Shown here piece after piece: positions 54,691 through 64,000 of a stretch of DNA of 64,000 nucleotides. The stretch spans positions 519,803,229 to 519,867,228 of the forward strand of contig CM022302.1 in assembly GCA_011799875.1 (NCBI GenBank). Direction: 5' to 3'. Numbering within the stretch: the stretch's first letter is position 1; each line of letters opens with the position of its first letter. The position numbers were made by a program, and so were the translations under genes. The stretch comes from Thinopyrum elongatum (Eukaryota > Streptophyta > Magnoliopsida > Poales > Poaceae). Under the pieces are notes generated by a model. The model worked only from the letters and a program-made list of their open reading frames with translations, was not told the origin of the DNA and did not search any database.

Positions 54691-56292
54691 TGATGCGGCT
54701 TGAAGCTACGTCGGTATTTCCCCAAAGAGGAAGGGATGATGCAACACAGTGGCGGTAGGTATTTCCCTCAGTGATGAAACCAAGGTTATCGAACCAGTAG
54801 GAGAACCAAGCAACACTGCGTAAACAGCACCTGCACACAAATAACAAATACTCGCAACCCGACGTGTAAAAGGGGTTGTCAATCCCTTTCGGGCAACGGC
54901 GCCAAAAATTGGCAAACGAACGTGAGAGAGTAGTAAATATTGATAGATCGAACGCCAAATAAAATAAAGTGCAGCAAGGTATTTTTGTATTTTTGGATTA
55001 ATAGATCTGAAAATAAAAGTTGCAAATAAAGAAAAGAGCGAATAGCAAAACATATCTTGGAAGCAAATATATTGGAAAAGAGATCCGGGGGCCGTAGGTT
55101 TCACTAGTGGCTTCTCTCGAGAAAAATAGCAAACGGTGGGTGAACAAATTAATATTGGGCAATTGATAAAACTTCAAATAATCATGGCAATATCCAGGCA
55201 ATGATCATTATATAGGCATCACATCCAAGATTAGTAGACCGACTCTTGCCTGCATCTACTACTATTACTCCACACATCGACCGCTATCCAGCATGCATCT
55301 AGTGTATTAAGTTCATGGAGAAACGGAGTAATGCAATAAGAACGATGACATGATGTAGACAAGATCTATTTATGTAGAAATAGACCCCATCGTTTTATCC
55401 TTAGTAGCAACGATACATACGTGTCGGTTCCCCTTCTGTCATTGGGATCAAGCACCGTAAGATCGAACCCACTACAAAGCACCTCTTCCCATTGCAAGAT
55501 AAATAGATCAAGTTGGCCAAACAAAACCAAAATATCGGAGAAGAAATACGAGGCTATAAGCAATCATGCATATAAGAGATCAAAGAAGACTCAAATAACT
55601 TTCATGGACAAAAAGATAGATCTGATCATAAACTCAAAGTTCATCGGATCCCAACAAACACACCGCAAAAAGAGTTACATCTTATGGATCTCCAAGAGAC
55701 CATTGTATTGAGAATCAAACGATAGAGAGAAAGCCATCTAGCTACTAACTATGGACCCGTAGCTCTACAAAGAACTACTCACGCATCATCGGAGAGGCAC
55801 CAATGGAAGTGGTGAACCCCTCCATGATGGTGTCTAGATTGGATCTGGTGGTTCTGGACTCTGCGGCGGCTGGAATTGATTTTCATCGCCTCCCCTAGGG
55901 TTTCTGGAATATTGGGGTATTTATAGAGCAAAGAGGCGGTTCGGGGGGCACCCGAGCTGGGCACAACCCACCAGGGCGCGCCTGGGCCTCCAGGCACGCC
56001 CTGGTGGGTTGTGCTCCCCTCGGAGCACCCCCCAGGCGCTTCTCCGGCCCACTGGATGTCTTCTGGTCCAAAAAAATCCATAAAAAGTTTCGCCGCGTTT
56101 GGACTCCGTTTTGTATTGATTTCCTGCGATGTAAAAAACATGCAAAAACAGCAACTGGTACTTGGCACTATGTCAATAGGTTAGTACCAAAAAATGATAT
56201 AAAATGACTATAAAATGATTGTAAAACATCCAAGAATGATAATATAACAACATGGAACAATCAAAAATTATAGATACGTTGGAGACGTATCA
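54691..56292 (-). repeat. LARD 5' LTR
   Basis: 1602 bp, collinear with 49506-51089 with scattered substitutions and a 30-bp length difference around 55960-56010 (the repeated CCTGGTGGGTTGTGC/CACCAGGGCGCGCC segment). It is followed by the target duplication TACCA. Confidence 0.92.
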
Positions 56293-56297
56293 TACCA

Positions 56298-58640
56298 CTC
56301 AGGAGCTGTACGTACCCTTGTCGACCTACGAGGTTCGATAGTAACTTGATCCGAAACTTCATGATCACTATCATTAGCTTCCTCTTCAACTGATGTAGGT
56401 GTCACAGAAACATCTTTCTGCGCTGCACTACTCACTGGTTGAAGTAGAGGTTCAACAACCTCATCAAGTTCTATCTTCCTCCCACTCAATTCTTTCGAGA
56501 GAAACTCTTTCTCGAGAAAGGACCCGTTTTTAGCGACAAACACTTTGCCTTCGGATCTGAGATAGAAGGTATACCCAACCGTCTCTTTTGGGTATCCTAT
56601 GAAGACGCATTTGTCCACTTTGGGTTCGAGCTTTTCCGGCTGAAGCCTTTTGGCATAAGCATCGCAGCCCCAAACTTTAAGAAATGACAACTTAGGTTTC
56701 TTGCCAAACCATAGTTCATATGGCGTCGTCTCCATGGACTTAGATGGTGCCCTATTTAAAGTGAATGCAGCTGTCTCTAACGCATAACCCCAAAATGATA
56801 GTGGCAGATCGGCAAGAGACATCATAGAACACACCATATCCAATAAAGTTCGATTACGATGTTCAGACACACCATTACGCTGTGGTGTTCTAGGTGGCGT
56901 CAACTGTGAAACAATTCCACATTGTCTTAAGTGATTGCCAAACTCATAACTCAGATATTCTCCCCCTCGATCGGATCGTAGGAATTTAATCTTCTTGTTA
57001 CGATGATTCTCAACTTCACTCTAAAATTGCTTGAACTTTTCAAACGTTTCAGACTTATGCTTCATCAAGTAAATATACCTGTATCTACTCAAGTCATCGG
57101 TGAAGGTGAGAAAATAACGATATCCATCGCGTGCGTCAACGCTCATCGGACCTCACACATCAGTATGTATGATTTCCAACAAGTCACTTGCCCGTTCCAT
57201 TGTTCCGGAAAACGGGGTCTTAGTCATCTTGCCCATGAGGCATGGTTCGCATGTGTCAAGTGATTCCAAAAGTCCATCAACATGGAGTTTCTTCATGCGC
57301 TTTACACCAATATGACCTAAGCGGCAGTGCCATAAGAAAGTGGTACTATCATTATCAACTCTACATCTTTTGGCATCAATGTTATGAATATGTGTATCAT
57401 CACTATCGAGATTCAATAAGTATAAACCCCTCACAATGGGTGCATGACCATAAAAGATATTACCCATATAAATAGAACAACCATTATTCTCTGATTTAAA
57501 TGAGTAGCCGTCTCGCATTAAACAAGATCCAGATATAATGTTCATGCTCAACGTAGGCACTAAATAACAATTATTCAGGTTCATCACTAATCCCGATGGT
57601 AATCGAAGAGCGAGCGTGCTGACGGCGATCATATCAACCTTGGAACCATTTCCCACGCGCATCGTCACTTCGTCCTTCGCCAGCCTCCTTCTATTCCGTA
57701 GTTCTTGTTTTGAGTTGCAAATGTGAGCAACCAAACCGGTATCAAATACCCAGGCACTACAACGAGAGTTGGTAAGGTACACATCAATAACATGTATATC
57801 ATATATACCTTTGTTGACATTGGCCCCCTTCTTATCGGCCAGATACTTGGGGCAGTTCCGCTTCCAGTGGCCAGTTCCCTTGCAATAGAAGCACTCAGTC
57901 TCCGGCTTGGGTCCAGCCTTGGGTTTCTTCACGGGAGGAGCAACTGCTTTGCCACCTTTCTTGATGTTTCCCTTCTTTCCCTTGCCTTTCTTGAAACTAG
58001 TGGTTTTATTCACCATCAACACTTGATGCTCCTTCTGGATGTCTGACTCAGCGAATTTTAGCATTGCAAACAGCTCGGAGACTGACTTGTTCATCCCTTG
58101 CATGTTATAGATCAACACAAAGCTCTTGTAGCTAGGTGGTAGCGATTGAAGAACTCTGTCAGTGACAGCCTCTGGCGGGAGCTCAACTCCTAACTCAGCC
58201 AGACGGTTGTAGTACCCAGACATTCTGATTATGTGCTCACTGACAGACCCGTTCTCCTCCATCTTGCAGGCATAGAACTTATCGGAGGTCTCATACCTCT
58301 CGATCCGGGCATTCTTCTCAAAGATAAACTTCAACTCCTGGAACATCTCATATGCTCCATGACGTTCAAAACGCCTTTGAAGTCCCGGCTCTAAGCCATA
58401 CAGCATGGCGCACTAAACTATTGAGTAGTCATCAACACGCGACTGCCAGGCATTCACAACGTCCACAGTCGCTGGAGGGGGTGGCGCACCAAGCGGTGCA
58501 TCAAGGACATAAGCCTTTTGGGCAGCCGTGAGGATAATCCTCAGATTACGGGCCCAGTCCACAAAGTTACTTCCATCATCTTTCAGCTTAGCTTTCTCTA
58601 GGAACGCATTAAAATGCAGGGGAGCTACTGCGCGAGCCAT
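56298..58640 (-). pseudogene. Old Copia gag, protease and integrase
   Basis: Gag starts at 58640 (MARAVAPLHFNAFLEK), has a TAG at about 58410 and continues through the knuckle CFYCKGTGHWKRNC. The protease motif is FDTG. The integrase has HTDV followed by a TGA at about 57150, then SDRGGEYLS and QRNGVSEHRNR. Another stop lies near 57024. The frame reaches RTAPEWY at the LARD insertion point and resumes at 49500 leftward. It is about as long as the young copy once the insertions are removed. Confidence 0.94.
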
Positions 58641-59925
58641 TGATCTACAACATAAATTTGCAAAGGCAACTTTAGACTATTGTTCATGATAATGAGTTCA
58701 ATTAATCATATTACCTAAGAACTCCCACTCAAATCAACATCCCTCCGGTTGTCCGAGTGTAACACGATCCAAATTCACCAACCCAAGTCCGATCATCACG
58801 TGAGATGAGGTGGTTTCAATGGTGAACATCTCCATGTTGATCATATCAACTATATGACTCGTGTTCGACCTTTCGGTCTCTTGTGTTCCGAGGCCATGTC
58901 TGTACATGCTAGGCTCGTCAAGTTTAACCCAAGTGTTCCGCATGTGCAAAACTGGCTTGCACCCGTTGTATGTGAATGTAGAGTCTATCACACCCGATCA
59001 TCACGTGGTGCTTCGAAACGATAAACTTTCGCAACGGTGCACACTTGGGGAGAACACAATTTTATCTTGAAATTTTAGTGAGGGATCACCTTATAATGCT
59101 ACCGTCGTCCTAAGCAAAATAAGATGCATAAAAGGATTAACATCACATGCAAATCATAAGTGACATGATATGGCCATCAACTCGTGCTTTTGATCTCCAT
59201 CTCCAAAGCACCGGCATGATCTCCATTGTCACCGGCATGACACCATGATCTCCATCATCATGATCTCCATCATCGTGTCGCCATCGGGGCTGTCACGCCA
59301 ACCATGCTTCTACTACTATTGCTACCGCTTAGCGATAAAGTAAAGCATTACATAGCGCTTAATGATTGACACGCAGGTCATACAATAATTAAAGACAACC
59401 CTATGGTTCCTGCCGGTTGCCGTATGCATCGACATGCAAGTCGATATAAACTATTACAAACATGATCATCTCATACATCAAATATATTTCATCATGTCTT
59501 TGGCCATATCATATCACAACATACCCTGCAAAAACAAGTTAGACGTCCTCTAATTGTTGTTGCATGTTTTACGTGGCTGCTATGGGTATCTAGCAAGAAC
59601 GATTCTTACCTACGCAAAGCAACAATGGTGATATGCAAGTTGCTATTTAACCTTCTACAAGGACCGCCTTTGTCGAATCCGATTCAATTAAGGTGGGAGA
59701 GACAATCACCCGTCAGCCATCTTTATGCAACAAAGTCACATGTCTGTCGATGGAACCGGTCTCATGTACGTGGACATGTAAAGTTGGTCCGGGCCGCTTC
59801 ATCCCATAATACCGCCGAATCAAGAAAAGATCAAGGAAGGAAGCAATCTGAATATCAACACCCACAAACTCCTTTGTGTTCTACTCATGATGTCATCTAC
59901 GCATAGACCTAGCTCATGATGCCAC
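58641..59925 (-). other. Old Copia untranslated leader
   Basis: It corresponds to 45692-46977 of the young copy, including the CATGATCTCCATC repeats and the CATCATGAGC primer region beside LTR B. No gene. Confidence 0.8.
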
Positions 59926-61686
59926 TGTTGGGGAGCGTTGCATGGGAAACAAAAAAAATTCCTACGCTCACCAAGATCCAATCTAGGAGATGACCATCTA
60001 CGAGAGGAGAGATTGCATCTACATACCCTTGTAGATCGCTAAGCAGAAGTGTTAAGAAACGCGGTTGATGTAGTCGAATGTCTTCGCGATCCAATCACGA
60101 TCCGTCGCGCGAACTCCCGATCCAAGTGTCGAACGGACGGCACCTCCACGTTCAACACACGTACGGCTTGATGACGCCTTCACCTCCTCGATCCAGCGAG
60201 CGATGGTGAAGTAGTAGCTCGAGTCCTCCGGCAGCACGACGGCGTGGTGGCGGTGGTGGTGGAGAAATCTCAGCAGAGCTTCGCTAAGCACTACGGAGAA
60301 GAAGATGGCTATGAGGGAGAGGAAGGGCAGCGCCGTCGCACGAATAGATCTGTATGGGTGTGGCTGCCCTCTCTCTACCTCTCTATATATAGGAGAAGGG
60401 AGGAGGGGGTGGCGCCCCTAGGGTTTCCCATAGGGGGGCGGCGGCCAGGGCAGATGGGATCTACCCTAGGGAAACCCTAGGGTGACTTGCCCCCCAAGCC
60501 AGGTGGAGGCTTGCTTCCCAAGCCAGGAGGCGCCCCACCTCCCCTGGTCATGTGGGATGGGGTAAGAGGGGCGCTCATCCCCTTAGTGGGCTGGTTTGCC
60601 CCCTCCCCTTGGCCCATGAGGCCCCCCAACACTTGCCGGGGCCTCCCGAAACCCCTTTCGGTCATGCTGGTCATCACCCGGTACCCCCGGAACACTTCCG
60701 GACTCCAATACCCTTCGTCCAATATATCAATCTTCACCTTCGGACCATTCCGGAGTTCCTCATCACGTCCGGGATCTCATCCGGGACTCCGAACAACCTT
60801 CGGTAACCACCATAATGACTCAACTATACTTATATCGTCACCAAACGTTAAGTGTGTAGACCCTGCGGGTTCGAGAACTATGCAGACATGACCGAGACAC
60901 CTCTACGGTTAATAACCAATAGCGGGACCTGGATACCCATATTGGTTCCTGCATATTCTATGAAGATCTTATCGGTCGAACCTCAATGTCAAGGATTCTG
61001 CTAATCCCATATGCGGTTCCCTTTGTCCATCGGTATGTTACTTGCCCGAGATTCGATCGTCGGTATCTCCATACCTAGTTCAATCTCGTTACCGGCAAGT
61101 CTCTTTACTCGTTCCGTAATACAAGATCCCATGGCTAACTCATTAGTCACATTGCTTGCAAGCTTATTGTGATGTTGTATTACCGAGTGGGCCCTGAGAT
61201 ACCTCTCCGCCATACGTAGTGACAAATCCCAGTCTTGATCCATGCCAATGCCTGTAGAGCACCTTTATAGCCACCCAGTTACGTTGCGACGTTTGGTACA
61301 CACAAGGCACTCCTCTGGTGTCAGTGAGTTGCATGATCTCATGGTCATAGGAACATATACTTGACATGCAGAAAACGATAGCAATAAACTTAACACGATC
61401 ATATGCTACGTTCATAGTTTGGGTCTTGTCCATCACATCATTCTCCTAATGATGTGATCCCGTTATCCAATGACAACTCATGTCCATGGCTAGGAAACCA
61501 TAGCCATCTTTGATCAACGAGCTAGTCTGGTAGAGGCTTACTAGGGACATGTTGTTGTCTATGTATCCACACATGTATTTGAGTTTCTGGTCAATACAAT
61601 TATAGCATGGATAATAAACGATTATCATGAACAAGGAAATATAATAACAACCACTTTATTATTGCCTCTAGGGCATATTTCCAACA
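59926..61686 (-). repeat. Old Copia LTR B
   Basis: 1761 bp, starting TGTTGGGGAGCGTTGCATGG and ending GGCATATTTCCAACA. It resembles LTR A along its length, with more differences than between LTRs C and E. It has the primer region on its left and a polypurine tract (ATCTCCCACTTG, 61687-61698) on its right, so it acts as a shared LTR between two internal regions. Confidence 0.93.
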
Positions 61687-61720
61687 ATCTCCCACTTGCA
61701 CTAGAGTTAATAATCTAGCA

Positions 61721-62539
61721 TTACATGGTAATGAATCTAACACCCATAGAGTTCTGGTGTTGATCGTGCTTTGTCCGTGGAAGAGGTTTAGTCAACGGAT
61801 CTGCAATATTCAGGTCCGTATGCACTTTGCAAATGTTTATCTCTTCCTCCTTGATGTAATCGCGTCCTCCTTGATGTAATCACGGATGGAATTAAAGCGT
61901 CGCTTTATGTGTCTGGTCCTCTTGTGAAACCTTGGTTCCTTGGCTAGAGCAATGGCACCAGTATTGTCACAGAACAGAGTCATCGGGTCCAGTGCACTGG
62001 GCACAACTCCAAGATCTGTCATGAACTGCTTCATCCAGACACCTTCCTTTGCTGCCTCCAAGGCAGTTATGTACTCCGCTTCGCATGTAGAATCAGCTAC
62101 CACGCTTTGCTTGGAACTGCACCAGCTTACCGCTCCCCCATTTAGAATATATACGTATCCGGTTTGAGACTTAGAGTCATCCGGATCAGTGTCAAAGCTT
62201 GCATCGACGTAACCCTTTACGACGAGCTCTTGATCACCTCCATAAACGAGAAACATTTCCTTAGTCCTTTTCAGGTACTTAAGGATATTCTTCACCGCTG
62301 TCCAGTGATCCACTCCTGGATTACTTTGAAACCTTCCGGCCATACTTATGGCAAGGCTGACATCCAGTCTTGTGCACTGCATCGCATACATGATAGAGCC
62401 TATGGCAGAGGCATAGGGGATGACACTCATCTTTTCTCTATCCTCTGTAGTCGCTGGGCATTGAGTCCGACTCAACTTCACACCTTGCAAAATAGGCAAG
62501 AACCCTTTCTTGGACTGATCCATTTTGAACTTCTTCAAG
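61721..62539 (-). pseudogene. Second RNase H fragment of the old Copia array
   Basis: The same RNase H tail as at 37385-38182, but without the FMTDL stop. A 20-bp tandem duplication (61845-61864 and 61865-61884) shifts its frame after DYIKED. It breaks off at 62539 inside KILKKFKMD-type sequence and joins directly to LTR sequence. Confidence 0.92.
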
Positions 62540-62926
62540 ACACACAAGGCACTCCTCCGGTGTTAGTGAGTTGCATGATCTCATGGTCATAGGAACATAT
62601 ACTTGACATGCAGAAAACGATAGCAATAAACTTAACACGATCATATGCTACGTTCATAGTTTGGGTCTTGTCCATCACATCATTCTCCTAATGATGTGAT
62701 CCCGTTATCAAATGACAACTCATGTCCATGTCTAGGAAACATAGCCATCTTTGATCAACGAGTTAGTCCGGTAGAGGCTTACTAGGGACATGTTGTTGTC
62801 TATGTATCCACACATGTATTTGAGTTTCCGGTCAATACAATTATAGCATGGATAATAAACGATTATCATGAACAAGGAAATATAATAACAACCACTTTAT
62901 TATTGCCTCTAGGGCATATTTCCAAC
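62540..62926 (-). repeat. Partial Copia LTR, 387 bp, right-hand end of the array
   Basis: It corresponds to the last part of LTR B (from ACACACAAGGCACTCCTC to CCAACA). Its outer end is followed by the AAGAT target duplication, so it is the original outer terminus. Confidence 0.93.
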
Positions 62927-62931
62927 AAAGA

Positions 62932-64000
62932 TATCACACTTCTAGTACGTAACTTATCATGATGTTCACACTAGAGTTGTCGGGAGGTGTTTCAACTACT
63001 TTTTTGCTCGGGACAAAAGTTATCTCGGTGTTTGTAAGGAAATTATCAAGCATACCACCATCTACCATCGGGGCCGCGCCTCGGCCAGGAGGTAAGGTCC
63101 ACGTGCCGACATGGCATAGCTCGCTTATAAACGGAACTTTGTGGCTTGTGTCGGGTCAGGCATGTTTAGACGTGTGCCAGGCCATGACGTGTCCAGTCGG
63201 CCTATTGGCCACCTATGATCAGATCAATGGTGCGTAAAATACCATATGCTATTTACACAAAAGTTATCAAATGTATGTTTTTTAACTACTTCTTTTCTCT
63301 GGGTCAAAGTTACCCCAGTGTTTGTATGTAAATTATTAGGTATGCGGTAAAAAAAACCATGTTATTCACACAAAAGTTACCAGAGTTATATTTTTCATAC
63401 ACCCTAGTCAAAGTTGCCATGGTGTTTGTATGTGAGTTATCTGCTCTGTTGGGCTATATTACCATGCTATTTTGGGCCTATGGTAACATGCTATTTACAC
63501 AAAAGTTGTCGAGTATGTTTTTCAACAACATTTACCCCAAGGTCAAAAAAATTACCGCGGTGTTTGTGTGTGAGTTATCTACTCTGTTGTGTGCATATTA
63601 CCATGCTATTTACTCAGAAGTTAGCGGGGGTATATTTTCAAACACTTCTCCCCGAAGTCCAAAGTTACCATTGTGTTTGTATGTAGGTCATCAGGACCGC
63701 GGTGTGTATAATATCATGCTATTTACACGTAAGTTATCGGGGGTCTATTTACACATTCATTACCGGGGGGTATGTTTTCAATATTTTTCCCCTGGGTCAA
63801 AGTTATCGAGATTGTTGTATGTAAGTTATCAAGTTTGCGATGCGTTTATTACCATGTTATTTACTCAGAACTTACTGGGGGTATGTTTTCAACAACTTTT
63901 TTCCCTGACTCAAAGTTACCATGGTGTTTGCACATAAGTTATCAGATCTGTGCTGTGTTAATTAGCATGTTATTTACACACATGATGTCGGGATAAGTTT
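62932..64000 (+). repeat. Degenerate tandem repeat, unit about 115-130 bp
   Basis: About eight diverged units share the order ATTTACACAAAAGTTATC, GTATGTTTTCAAC, GGTCAAAGTTACCATGGTGTTTGTATG and AAGTTATCAG. Units start near 62950, 63245, 63365, 63490, 63605, 63718, 63855 and 63970. A non-repeat piece sits at about 63060-63235. Open frames here arise from the repeat and are not genes. The array continues past the window and may be part of a large DNA transposon. Confidence 0.8.

Larger units (their letters stand above)
49506..56292 (-). mobile_element. Athila-like non-autonomous LTR retrotransposon (LARD type), target duplication TACCA
   Basis: TACCA flanks both ends (49501-49505 and 56293-56297). 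The LTRs are 49506-51089 and 54691-56292, with minus-strand start TGATACGTCTCCAACGTATC and end GCATCA. The 3.6-kb interior has no protease, RT or integrase. The primer site TGGCGCCGTTGCCGGGGA is of the kind found in Athila/Tat Gypsy elements, so mobilisation in trans by such an element is inferred. Confidence 0.9.
35580..62926 (-). mobile_element. Old BARE/WIS/Angela-type Copia, three LTR segments, target duplication AAGAT
   Basis: AAGAT precedes the left LTR (35575-35579) and follows the right-most LTR end (62927-62931). From left to right it holds LTR A (35580-37350), RNase H, then two nested elements (38220-48714 and 49506-56292) within pol. Gag, leader, LTR B (59926-61686), a second RNase H fragment (61721-62539) and a 387-bp LTR piece (62540-62926) follow. 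All coding parts contain stops, so it is dead. Confidence 0.92.

Noticed and set aside
63359..63937. 192-aa plus-strand frame at the right end
   Set aside because: It is built from the tandem repeat unit, and phase changes between units give repeated Leu/Tyr/Ser phrases without domain character.
1..64000. CRISPR arrays, bacterial operons, riboswitches or rRNA genes
   Set aside because: The repeats present are transposon-related, there are no spacer-repeat arrays, and the sequence is plant nuclear DNA.

Overview
The window is plant nuclear DNA from a large, repeat-rich grass genome, almost certainly Triticeae (wheat, Aegilops, barley or a relative). The evidence is the BARE/WIS/Angela-type Copia LTRs, whose minus-strand end reads TGTTGGAAATATGCCC. 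Other signs are a CACTA element with GGTCCCGGTT subterminal repeats, Stowaway and Tourist MITEs, a Helitron and a Mutator MITE. There are no bacterial operons and no CRISPR array.

Layout: 1-3627 is the end of a CACTA transposon, with a decayed TNP2 transposase and a second spliced ORF on the minus strand. At 5030-5299 there is a short intact gene (89 aa) behind a TATA box. At 6.0-8.3 kb lie a fold-back MITE and two Copia 3' ends; the second interrupts a MATH-domain (BTB/TRAF-like) gene on the minus strand. At 9.1-10.4 kb there is a Tourist MITE and another MITE split by a poly-A non-LTR insertion. The stretch 10.4-13.6 kb is unrecognised GC-rich to AT-rich sequence. At 14.1-16.3 kb there is a Helitron whose last bases were the target of a Mutator insertion; removing the Mutator element restores a CTAG|T Helitron terminus. 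At 16954-19702 a complete five-exon gene encodes a 223-aa cytochrome b5-domain protein of the RLF type; its first intron begins with GC.

From 19964 to the end the window is nested LTR retrotransposons. First comes a minus-strand Gypsy chromovirus (19964-33160) with two 4.2-kb LTRs and an extra ORF1-PBS segment on the far side of one LTR. After 2.4 kb of unassigned DNA comes an old Copia (35580-62926) flanked by AAGAT target duplications. It is split by a young Copia (38220-48714, target duplication CTATC, one uninterrupted 1323-aa gag-pol) and by an Athila-like non-autonomous element (49506-56292, target duplication TACCA). The old Copia sits in a degenerate ~115-130-bp tandem repeat that runs to the window end.

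The two host genes that look functional are the 89-aa protein and the RLF-like protein. The MATH gene is broken, and the young Copia is the only plausibly recent mobile unit. The most unusual theme is that all three large retrotransposon blocks carry a third LTR or an LTR-plus-leader copy in tandem, each with junctions that can be read at base level.
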